Shown: in pieces, positions 1-5,938 of the stretch | How positions within the stretch are numbered: position 1 is the first letter of the stretch | Layout: the number at the start of each line of letters is the position of its first letter | DNA from: Betaproteobacteria bacterium | Lineage (GTDB): Bacteria; Pseudomonadota; Gammaproteobacteria; Burkholderiales; CANMPU01 | DNA: 6,298 nucleotides | Direction: 5' to 3' | Assembly (NCBI GenBank): GCA_947499755.1 | Contig: CANMPU010000062.1 | Location: 1 to 6,298, forward strand | Translations under genes and position numbers: made by a program | The notes under the pieces: generated by a model | Databases searched by the model: none | What the model was told of the DNA's origin: nothing | What the model saw: the letters and a program-made list of their open reading frames with translations, nothing else

Positions 1-443
1 ACAACGACGACTACGGCGCGATCATGGCCAAGGCATTGGGCGACCGCCTCGCCGAGGCCCTCGCCGAGTTGATGCACAAAAAAGAGCGCGACTTCTGCGG
101 CTTCGGTAAAACCGAGAACCTCGAGATGAAGGACATCATCCGCGAGAAATACCTCGGGATCCGCCCTGCGCCCGGCTACCCCGCGTGTCCCGATCACACC
201 GAAAAACGCGAGTTATTTTCTTTACTTAAGGTCGAAGAAAATACTGGGATTACCCTTACCGAAAGCTATGCCATGTTTCCGACTGCGGCAGTCAGCGGAT
301 TTTATTTTTCCCATCCGGAGGCAAAATACTTTGCCGTGGGAAAAATTGAACGTGACCAAGTGGAAGATTATGCGCGTCGCAAACAAATGGACTTTGCAAT
401 TACGGAGCGCTGGCTCGCGCCAGTACTCTCATATGACACGTAA
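1..443 (+). CDS. metH: Methionine synthase MetH, C-terminal part (5' end outside window)
   Basis: Cobalamin-dependent methionine synthase transfers a methyl group from methyltetrahydrofolate to homocysteine in the cytoplasm. The 146 visible residues (reading from nt 3) belong to the C-terminal reactivation domain, which binds S-adenosylmethionine when the cobalamin cofactor has been oxidised. The AdoMet-binding motif [15 protein letters not shown] is intact, with its Arg at nt 162-164 and Tyr at nt 177-179. It is followed by the family signatures [36 protein letters not shown] and ERWLAP. The stop is TAA at 441-443. The E. coli enzyme has about 1227 residues, so nearly 90% of the gene lies upstream. 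Codon use changes abruptly near nt 212: GC at third positions is about 84% in the first 70 codons and about 43% in the next 76. Identification is very secure; the cause of the composition step is open. Confidence 0.95.
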   Translation, partial: NDDYGAIMAKALGDRLAEALAELMHKKERDFCGFGKTENLEMKDIIREKYLGIRPAPGYPACPDHTEKRELFSLLKVEENTGITLTESYAMFPTAAVSGFYFSHPEAKYFAVGKIERDQVEDYARRKQMDFAITERWLAPVLSYDT

Positions 444-498
444 GCAACACAGCGAGGCCAACCGTTCAATAAACGCATTTAGCTTGAGGTAAAAAAAT

Positions 499-1269
499 AT
501 GGAATGGATAAACTCACCAGAAGCGTGGGTCGCACTCGCCACGCTAACCGCTCTTGAGATCGTCCTCGGGATCGATAATATTATTTTCATTTCTATCCTC
601 GTAGGCCGCTTGCCGCCCGAGCAGCGTAACAAAGGGCGCATCATAGGTTTGGGATTGGCCATGGGTACGCGCATCGCCTTATTACTTTCGCTAACCTGGG
701 TAATGGGCTTAACCGAACCGCTCTTTACGATTCTTGGCTACGAAATATCTGGGCGCGACGTCATCTTGATCGCCGGCGGCCTATTTCTGCTCGCGAAGAG
801 TACCCATGAAATCCACGGAAGTCTCGAAGGCGAAGTAGAAAAGGAGCATGGGTTTGCACATGCGAACTTTACCACCACACTTATCCAAATTGCGATTATC
901 GATATCGTATTTTCTTTGGATTCCGTTATCACGGCGGTTGGGCTGGCTCAGCACGTCGCAATCATGATTATCGCGGTCGTCATTTCGGTCATCGTCATGA
1001 TGGTCGCATCGAAATCGATCAGCGAATTTGTCGATCGGCACCCTACGATAAAAATGCTGGCGCTCAGTTTTCTTATTCTAATCGGTGTCGCGTTAATCGC
1101 CGAGGGGCTGGATTTTCATATCCCCAAGGGTTATATCTACTTCGCCATGGCATTCTCGGTTGCGGTCGAAATGTTAAACATCAGAATACGCACAAAACGG
1201 GCGAAGGCGACGCCACCGGTTAAGCTACACAAACAACTACACTCAAATGAGTCCAACGATCCCAAATGA
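499..1269 (+). CDS. TerC family integral membrane protein (YgdQ-like)
   Basis: This is a 256-residue polytopic inner-membrane protein of the TerC family, close in layout to E. coli YgdQ. Family members are linked to tellurite resistance or to export of manganese or other metals; the substrate here is not known. Acidic residues sit inside membrane helices, as the family requires: LEIVLGIDNIIF (Glu20, Asp26), IDIVFSLDSVITAVG (Asp135, Asp141) and AEGLDFHIPKGYIYFAMAFSVAVE (about 201-224). Hydrophobic segments lie near residues 10-34, 48-70, 86-100, 127-149, 152-170, 185-202 and 211-227. A basic hydrophilic tail covers 230-256. The start is supported by GAGGT at 486-490, 8 nt upstream of the ATG. 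The gene is 55 nt downstream of metH with no obvious promoter between, so it may be read from upstream. Its stop overlaps the start of the next gene as ATGA. Confidence 0.93.
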   Translation: MEWINSPEAWVALATLTALEIVLGIDNIIFISILVGRLPPEQRNKGRIIGLGLAMGTRIALLLSLTWVMGLTEPLFTILGYEISGRDVILIAGGLFLLAKSTHEIHGSLEGEVEKEHGFAHANFTTTLIQIAIIDIVFSLDSVITAVGLAQHVAIMIIAVVISVIVMMVASKSISEFVDRHPTIKMLALSFLILIGVALIAEGLDFHIPKGYIYFAMAFSVAVEMLNIRIRTKRAKATPPVKLHKQLHSNESNDPK

Positions 1270-1541
1270 GAAAGGCCCGTGTTGAAATCGAGTATTGCAC
1301 GCAATGCAGTTGGTTATTACGTGCTGCGTGGATGGCACAAGAGTTGTTAACCACGTTTGAGGCTGAGCTTAGCGAAGTTGCGCTACAACCGGGCATGGGC
1401 GGGGTATTCGAAATTCGCGTCGATGGAAAAACCGTTTGGTCGCGCAAAACAGAAGGGTGCTTTCCAGAAGCTAAGGAATTAAAACAACTGATTCGAGACC
1501 AAATTGCGCCCAGCAAGGACCTCGGGCATTCGGATCGTTAA
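1266..1541 (+). CDS. SelT/SelW/SelH (Rdx) family thioredoxin-like CxxC protein
   Basis: This is a 91-residue small cytoplasmic protein of the Rdx (selenoprotein W-like) family. It has the signature beta strand followed by CxxC, here VEIEYCTQCSW with Cys11 and Cys14. A helix containing LLRAAWMAQELL follows, then the family pattern GGVFEIRVDGKTVWSRK and FPEAKELKQLIRD. The position that is selenocysteine in some homologues is an ordinary Cys codon here, so no recoding is needed. Family members are thought to be thiol redox proteins, but their partners are poorly known. The ATG overlaps the TerC stop codon by 4 nt (ATGA) and has no strong Shine-Dalgarno of its own, so translation is probably coupled to TerC. 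The family call is firm; the physiological role is unknown. Confidence 0.85.
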   Translation: MRKARVEIEYCTQCSWLLRAAWMAQELLTTFEAELSEVALQPGMGGVFEIRVDGKTVWSRKTEGCFPEAKELKQLIRDQIAPSKDLGHSDR

Positions 1542-1586
1542 GACATCAAATCTAAAGTGGTTTTGCGCGAGATCGCTTGATGTCTT
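1540..1586. repeat. 10-bp inverted repeat at the end of the TerC/Rdx unit
   Basis: AAGACATCAA at 1540-1549 is matched by its exact reverse complement TTGATGTCTT at 1577-1586, leaving a 27-nt loop. The left arm begins inside the TAA stop of the Rdx gene. The repeat lies between convergent transcription units, where a bidirectional terminator would be expected. No T tract follows either arm, so a classical intrinsic terminator is not supported. A transcript stabiliser or a chance repeat are alternatives. Confidence 0.35.
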
Positions 1587-1740
1587 GAATCGATACTACG
1601 TTCATGAAGCGCACAACATCATTACGAGATAAGCCAGTAGTCGTCGATAATGATTCTCTCATCATTTGAAAAAAATTGAGAAAGTTTTGCAGACCGCATA
1701 AGCGCGTCGCCGTCTCCTCTGGATCTTGGCTCATCATCAT
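1552..1740 (-). other. Unrecognised 62-codon open frame behind the broken tonB
   Basis: An open frame on the minus strand starts with three consecutive ATG codons directly after the stop that ends the tonB frame. It would encode 62 mostly polar residues with no signal peptide, membrane segment or family motif that I recognise. No convincing Shine-Dalgarno precedes it. The last 50 or so codons of an intact tonB would be expected to reach into this interval, yet none of the three minus-strand frames shows the usual end of the TonB domain (the W-R-F-x-P-A block). The stretch is therefore most likely decayed or replaced sequence rather than a gene. It fills almost all of the space between the Rdx gene and the tonB remnant. 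Confidence 0.15.
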
Positions 1741-2361
1741 CTAATTCGTTCGAGTTATGAAACATCCGTCAATATCAAAATTTGTTCGAAACCCGTTCTT
1801 GTCTCCGCCCTCAGGTGAAACAAAAACTTGCATTAGGACTGTACCTTGCTCTCCGAGGCGACGAGCTAAGGGTGGATAAGTAGGGGCTGGATTGTTGAGA
1901 TAAGCGGCGTCAAAGCGAGCTGGAACAACCGGTGTGGAAGAAACTGGTACTGGGGTGCTCGTCTGGTCGGTCACTGAGGCAAGCGTGACATCGGATTCAA
2001 CCGTGTAAGTTTCTGCCGATCGTTGTGGGACATCCGATACCTTTTAAATTTTGAATTGTGGTTTCGGATCAAACTTTGGCAGTGATTTGTGCGGAGACAC
2101 GATAGTGGGTACGGGTTTGACAACTTCGTTGGGCTCAGGTGGCGAAATCAGACTGATGAGAAACGGTGACTGTTCACTTTGCACCTTGTACGCCGGGGCG
2201 AGTTGTAACAGCCCGGCGATAGCTACAACGTGGAGGACAGCCACAACGATTAAGCTGGTGTGCTGGACTCGGGACACAGGATCGTGCGCTTCGACCGCGC
2301 CTGAGGAAAGGAAAGCGGGGAAGATGAACATGATTTTGCTAAAAGGGTTCTGCAATTCCAT
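1741..2361 (-). pseudogene. tonB: tonB-type energy transducer, interrupted by a stop codon and lacking its 3' end
   Basis: TonB spans the periplasm and passes inner-membrane proton-motive force to outer-membrane receptors. From the ATG at 2361 the frame gives a short cytoplasmic N-terminus and one membrane anchor at about residues 35-56, containing the conserved intramembrane His (VAVLHVVAIAGLL). The motif SPFLISLISPPEP and a Pro/Lys-rich linker follow. The frame then meets TAA at 2046-2044. Beyond it the same frame continues, without a shift, through a Thr/Pro/Val linker into the start of the TonB C-terminal domain (RFDAAYLNNPAPTYPPLARR, then VLMQVFVSPEG). After nt ~1805 the domain is no longer recognisable and the frame ends at TAG 1743-1741, so the final strand and helix region is missing. 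The start is weakly supported: there is no good Shine-Dalgarno, and an in-frame TTG at 2376 is an alternative. It lies 105 nt behind the FTR1 fusion gene and is probably in the same operon. I am confident it is TonB-derived and fairly confident it is non-functional. Confidence 0.8.
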
Positions 2362-2466
2362 AAGATTGGCAATCAACTTTTCAAGTTAGGCGACTCGCGA
2401 GATTTGCGTGGACTTAGGAAACTTTGCCTTCAAGATAAAGTCCAACTTCGACAATTTGAGAAGCGC

Positions 2467-4038
2467 CTAAAACGGGTGCTCTAACTCCAAGCCGAATTTG
2501 AATCTTCCATCTGGCGCAGCGCGCGTTAATCCAAATAGGTAGCCGATGTCGTAGCCTATTTTCCACTGAGTATTACTAAATTTATACTTGCCCGAGACCA
2601 CAGGTCCAAATAGGTGTTGCTGGTCGTCCCAAGAATTTGTGTTTCGCAATTCGCCAAGTTCGCCGTATATTTCAAACCCCGGTTCGAACTCCTGACGTAT
2701 TTGCCATTTCGTGCGCCACGCGTATCCAAACACCAGATCTTCGTCTGAATTTGAGCCGATTTGTTGTTCAAGTATTAGATTTAACGTATTAACGATTTGT
2801 CCTATAGGTTTTTCGAGTAGCAGCTTGAATTCGAGTTTGTCCGGATCGTCGGACGCTGCCGCCGCCTCGTATTCCAAATACAGACCTGCGTCTAACCAAT
2901 GCTCGCCTTGCTCAGTCAATTGAATAATATTTTCCCAAGCCGTCGCTTCATGTTTTAAATTTCCGCCAGGCTCTTTTTCGGCTTCAAACCAAAGCGCCGT
3001 ATACCAACGGTCGGTCACACCGTAAGCGACTTCATATATATGTTTTTGTTTGCCATCCTTCGAATCGTCGTTGTCGGAATCGCGATGGAAGAGAAATTCA
3101 AGTTCCAACTCTCCCTTTTCTACAATGGGAGAATAAACTTTGTCACTCGCTTTCACAGGCTTTGGCATTGCATACGATGCCACGAATACGGTAATGAGTA
3201 ACAAAGCAAAGCTCGCACCCCCGTTAGTTTTAGTGACTTTGTCTCGGAATAAGCGCATAAGAAATCCTATTGTGCTGATGGTAATAACATAAAACAAAAT
3301 TTGTATGCCCATCGGCTGAGATACGTAACCGATAAGCGTGTGGAGAATTTGGCCGATGACGGAACGTTCCGAAAGAAACCCTGACGTATCCCACACCGCC
3401 TGGCCGAGCGCCGGCAAAAGATCAGCCTGCACCAAGAACGCCGCGCCTTGCAAGGCCAACCCACCTGCAAGCAATAACACCATCCAACTCGTTACACTGA
3501 ATAAATGTCTTGCGGGAATGCGTAGCAATCCAAGATAGAGGAGAAGGCCAACCACTATTCCCGCACCTAGCCCAGCGAGCCCGCTGATGGCGATTGCTGA
3601 GAACGGCGTAGTTCCCGCGGCCGTAATCCCATAAAGGAATAACACGGTTTCCGAGCCTTCGCGTAATACCGCCAAACCGATAACGACGCTGAGGGCATAA
3701 AGCGGCCTACGACCGGCGACAACCGCGCCTCCGATTTTGGTCATTTGATCGGAAAGGTCGCGCGCGTGACGACCCATCCAGACGTTGTGCCAGCCAAGCA
3801 TAATCACAGCGAGAAATAATACACACGCGTTGAAAATTTCTTGGCCAACGCCAGAGACTGCATTCGCGATCGCGTCAGCGAATAGCGCTATGATCCCAGC
3901 GCCCACGATCCCAGCTAAAATTCCGTAGGCAACCCAATAGCCGCGTTTACGCAACCCACGCGTGGCAGCGAGCACGACACCGGTAATCAGCGCTGCTTCG
4001 AGTACTTCACGAAAAACAATAATAAGCGTCGCGAGCAT
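2467..4038 (-). CDS. FTR1-family iron permease fused to an outer-membrane beta-barrel-like domain
   Basis: The N-terminal part (about residues 1-265) is an FTR1/EfeU-type inner-membrane iron permease with about seven hydrophobic helices. It has both iron-binding REXXE motifs: REVLE at residues 10-14 and REGSE at 126-130. EfeU-type permeases are usually about 280 residues, but this frame has 523. A basic stretch (261-271) is followed by a hydrophobic helix (275-291) ending in VKA-SDK, which looks like a signal peptide with cleavage after Ala297. Residues 298-523 are rich in alternating aromatic and charged strands (for example YEVAYGVTDRWYTALWFEAE) and end in RFKFGLELEHPF, the terminal-Phe pattern of outer-membrane barrels. 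The gene starts 14 nt behind the cupredoxin stop, with only a weak A/G-rich ribosome site, so translation is probably coupled. The FTR1 call is secure. The barrel identity and whether one or two proteins are made are inferences. Confidence 0.92.
   Translation of the reverse strand: MLATLIIVFREVLEAALITGVVLAATRGLRKRGYWVAYGILAGIVGAGIIALFADAIANAVSGVGQEIFNACVLFLAVIMLGWHNVWMGRHARDLSDQMTKIGGAVVAGRRPLYALSVVIGLAVLREGSETVLFLYGITAAGTTPFSAIAISGLAGLGAGIVVGLLLYLGLLRIPARHLFSVTSWMVLLLAGGLALQGAAFLVQADLLPALGQAVWDTSGFLSERSVIGQILHTLIGYVSQPMGIQILFYVITISTIGFLMRLFRDKVTKTNGGASFALLLITVFVASYAMPKPVKASDKVYSPIVEKGELELEFLFHRDSDNDDSKDGKQKHIYEVAYGVTDRWYTALWFEAEKEPGGNLKHEATAWENIIQLTEQGEHWLDAGLYLEYEAAAASDDPDKLEFKLLLEKPIGQIVNTLNLILEQQIGSNSDEDLVFGYAWRTKWQIRQEFEPGFEIYGELGELRNTNSWDDQQHLFGPVVSGKYKFSNTQWKIGYDIGYLFGLTRAAPDGRFKFGLELEHPF
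3256..3268 (-). promoter_or_regulatory. Internal Shine-Dalgarno and ATG at the FTR1/beta-barrel junction
   Basis: Within the fused frame, AGGA (3268-3265) stands 6 nt before an in-frame ATG (3258-3256, Met261). Starting here would give a 263-residue protein with a textbook signal peptide: a basic n-region MRLFRDKVTK, hydrophobic core ASFALLLITVFVASYA, and cleavage after VKA at Ala297. Mature protein would be the beta-barrel-like domain alone. The ribosome site is better than the one before the FTR1 start at 4038. This suggests that the barrel can be made as a separate exported protein. No experiment supports it; AGGA at this spacing can arise by chance. Confidence 0.5.
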
Positions 4039-4052
4039 GGTTTTTTCTTTTT

Positions 4053-4391
4053 CTACTTGGCGATGATCTGACCTTGCGCCGTTTTTGGATTGAACTCGCC
4101 AAAAAATTTATACACACCAGGTTTGAGTGGTCCGATAAAAACCGTGATTTCGCTATTACCCGCGACCATTTTTTCGCGCTTTAATTCATAGCTCTCAAAC
4201 TCTTCTGGAGTCGCATCTAAATTCTTGATGATCAATTTGAGTTTCTTGTCCACTGGTACTTCTAACACGCTAGGCTCAAAACGATGATTTGAAATCTTCA
4301 AGGTATACACTATGGGTTCGGCGGCCCAACTCGCGTGTGCCAACATCAAAAAAATAGAGCCAACGATAGCGCTCAAAAATCTATTTCTCAT
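4053..4391 (-). CDS. Periplasmic cupredoxin-domain protein of an FTR1 iron-uptake operon
   Basis: This is a 112-residue exported protein. A signal peptide covers residues 1-23 (MRNRF, hydrophobic core, then ASWA before AEP). The rest is a single cupredoxin-like domain: YTLKISNHRFEPSVLEVPVDKKLKLIIKN, then EEFESYELKREKMV and a C-terminal LKPGVYKFFGEFNP...GQI block. These features match the Cupredoxin_1-type proteins found beside FTR1 permeases, such as FtrB of Bordetella FtrABCD or the cupredoxin part of EfeO. In those systems they handle iron, possibly with copper-assisted oxidation, in the periplasm. The protein has no Cys, so a classical type 1 copper site cannot form. The start is well supported by GGAGGT (4405-4400), 8 nt before the ATG. 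It is first in the operon, directly under the Fur-box promoter. No P19/FtrA or peroxidase gene accompanies it in the window. Confidence 0.87.
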   Translation of the reverse strand: MRNRFLSAIVGSIFLMLAHASWAAEPIVYTLKISNHRFEPSVLEVPVDKKLKLIIKNLDATPEEFESYELKREKMVAGNSEITVFIGPLKPGVYKFFGEFNPKTAQGQIIAK

Positions 4392-4427
4392 GAATTTCTA
4401 CCTCCGCTGATATCTGTACTAAATGTA

Positions 4428-4446
4428 AATGATAATGATTCTCATT
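4428..4446. promoter_or_regulatory. Fur box (iron-dependent repressor operator)
   Basis: The 19-bp site AATGATAATGATTCTCATT is two 9-bp half-sites around a central G at 4437. The right half reads AATGAGAAT on the other strand, matching the left half at 8 of 9 positions, and symmetry extends one base further on each side. This is the classical Fur operator architecture. It overlaps the -10 and spacer of the minus-strand promoter, so it most likely controls the cupredoxin/FTR1/tonB operon. It ends 82 nt before the divergent mpl start, so an effect on mpl is possible but less likely. Confidence 0.82.
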
Positions 4447-4457
4447 TCTTAGGTCAA
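4429..4457 (-). promoter_or_regulatory. Sigma70-type promoter of the iron operon
   Basis: On the minus strand TTGACC (-35, 4457-4452; 5 of 6 matches to consensus) is followed after exactly 17 nt by TATCAT (-10, 4434-4429; 5 of 6). The start of transcription would fall near 4421-4423, giving a leader of about 30 nt before the cupredoxin ATG at 4391. The Fur box covers the -10 and most of the spacer, the arrangement expected for repression when iron is plentiful. Confidence 0.68.
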
Positions 4458-4528
4458 CAGTCAATTCTTCGCAAGTCACATAATTGATGTTAGTATGTTG
4501 TTTTTAATAGGTAAACTATTAACACATT

Positions 4529-5908
4529 ATGCATTTACACATACTTGGAATCTGCGGGACTTTCATGGGAGGTATTGCAGTAGCGGCGCGCCAAGCCGGA
4601 CATAGAGTCACCGGTTGTGACAGTAATGTCTACCCTCCTATGAGTACTCAACTAGAGAATTGTGGCATCGAACTTATCGAGGGGTTTGATCCAGCGCAAT
4701 TAAAGCTCAAACCGGATATTTTCGTTGTCGGCAACGTTATAAGTCGCGGAAACACTTTAATCGAAGAAATTCTCAATCAAAATCTTTGTTACGTGTCTGG
4801 TCCGCAATGGTTATACGAGAATGTACTTCGCGACAAATGGGTTTTAGCGTGCGCGGGTACCCACGGAAAAACAACCACTGCATCTATGCTCGCGTGGATA
4901 TTGGATTATGCAGGACTTGCGCCTGGCTTCCTTATTGGAGGCGTTCCTATAGATTTTGGCATTTCAGCGCGCCTGTCGAATATGGGCGCTTCGGCTAATT
5001 TATCGAACGCGAATGACTCACCTTTTTTTGTTATTGAAGCTGATGAATATGACACAGCATTTTTTGATAAACGCTCCAAATTTCTACATTATCGGCCACG
5101 CACTTTAATCTTAAACAACCTCGAATACGATCACGCAGATATTTTTCCAGATCTTGCTGCAATCGAAAGGCAGTTTCATCATCTCATACGTACCGTTCCG
5201 GGAAATGGGTTGATCATTTGCAACGCGCGTGCGCCTGCGCTAGCTCGGGTACTTGATCAAGGTTGCTGGACACCCACAGAATTTTTTGGAACGGATACAG
5301 GATGGACCACTTGCGCCAACGCTGGCAATAGCGCATTGCGTATTCGCTTTCAAGAAAAAGTGTTTACTGACCTAAAATGGGATCTGTTGGGCGAACACAA
5401 CGAGATGAATGCGTTAGCTGCTTTGGCTGCGGCGCGGCACGTGGGCGTCGCTGTTGATCTCGGGATCGAAGCACTGAGCAAATTCAAAAGCGTGCGGCGT
5501 CGTATGGAAGTTAGAGGGGAGGTAAATGGGATAACGGTCTACGATGACTTCGCACACCACCCTACCGCAATTGCGACAACCCTTCTCGGCCTGCGTAAAC
5601 ACATCACGAGGGGGCGCGTGATCGCCGTGCTCGAGCCGAGATCAAATACCATGCGCATGGGGGCCATGAAAGATGAACTTGCGAATTGCCTAATGCCCGC
5701 CGACTTGGTGTATTGCTACACGCACAATGTAGACTGGGATGCCGAATCCGCACTACGTCCAATTGCTGATAAAGTACGCCTGAACACCAATATCAATTTG
5801 ATGCTGGATAGCATCGTCAGCGAGGTGAAAGTGGGAGACCATATCGTCATTATGAGTAACGGCGGATTTGAAAATATTCACTCCAAACTGCTGGCGCGAT
5901 TAGCGTAA
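4529..5908 (+). CDS. mpl: UDP-N-acetylmuramate:L-Ala-gamma-D-Glu-meso-DAP ligase (murein recycling)
   Basis: Mpl joins the tripeptide L-Ala-gamma-D-Glu-meso-diaminopimelate, recovered from old cell wall, to UDP-MurNAc in an ATP-dependent cytoplasmic reaction. The product re-enters peptidoglycan synthesis. The 459 residues match the usual length (E. coli about 457). The N-terminal nucleotide-sugar domain opens with ILGICGTFMGGIA. The ATP-binding loop AGTHGKTTT spans residues 109-117. IEADEYDTAFFDKRSKF (169-185) and NNLEYDHADIF (196-206) form the central ligase core. Mpl-specific signatures follow in the C-terminal domain: KSVRRRMEVRGE (320-331), DDFAHHPTAI (339-348), EPRSNTMRMG (369-378) and MSNGGFENIHSKL (442-454). 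The start is set by homology to the family N-terminus; no good Shine-Dalgarno precedes it. A TTGATG (4484-4489) with TAATAG (4505-4510) is a weak promoter candidate (15-nt spacer). Stop is TAA at 5906-5908, with no clear terminator after it. Confidence 0.97.
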   Translation: MHLHILGICGTFMGGIAVAARQAGHRVTGCDSNVYPPMSTQLENCGIELIEGFDPAQLKLKPDIFVVGNVISRGNTLIEEILNQNLCYVSGPQWLYENVLRDKWVLACAGTHGKTTTASMLAWILDYAGLAPGFLIGGVPIDFGISARLSNMGASANLSNANDSPFFVIEADEYDTAFFDKRSKFLHYRPRTLILNNLEYDHADIFPDLAAIERQFHHLIRTVPGNGLIICNARAPALARVLDQGCWTPTEFFGTDTGWTTCANAGNSALRIRFQEKVFTDLKWDLLGEHNEMNALAALAAARHVGVAVDLGIEALSKFKSVRRRMEVRGEVNGITVYDDFAHHPTAIATTLLGLRKHITRGRVIAVLEPRSNTMRMGAMKDELANCLMPADLVYCYTHNVDWDAESALRPIADKVRLNTNINLMLDSIVSEVKVGDHIVIMSNGGFENIHSKLLARLA

Positions 5909-5938
5909 GCCCTTTTTATTGTGGATGCGTAGTGATAA

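Noticed and set aside
429..1041. Open frames antisense to metH end and terC (429-674, 738-932, 781-1041, minus strand)
   Set aside because: They lie opposite clearly coding sequence, have no family features, and are compositional shadows of terC.
1301..1310. Possible selenocysteine in the SelW-like protein
   Set aside because: Both positions of the CxxC motif are ordinary Cys codons (TGC) and there is no in-frame TGA before the end of the gene.
1440..1570. 11-bp inverted pair TCGCGCAAAAC (1440-1450) and GTTTTGCGCGA (1560-1570)
   Set aside because: The arms are about 110 nt apart, one is inside coding sequence, and several 11-bp inverted pairs are expected by chance in a window of this size.
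2051..2389. 112-codon plus-strand open frame opposite tonB
   Set aside because: It is antisense to the tonB N-terminal half, whose anchor and linker are recognisable; its own translation is Ser/Thr/Cys-rich with no motif.
2409..2444. 7-bp inverted repeat TGGACTT/AAGTCCA between the FTR1 fusion and tonB
   Set aside because: The stem is short, the loop is 22 nt, and there is no T tract on the minus strand, so a terminator is not supported.
4484..4510. Promoter for mpl (TTGATG with TAATAG)
   Set aside because: The 15-nt spacer and poor -10 make it too weak to list as a feature; mpl must have some promoter in this gap but it cannot be fixed from sequence.
5890..5920. Terminator after mpl (T-rich CCCTTTTTATT)
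   Set aside because: The T run is not preceded by a stem of more than 3 bp.
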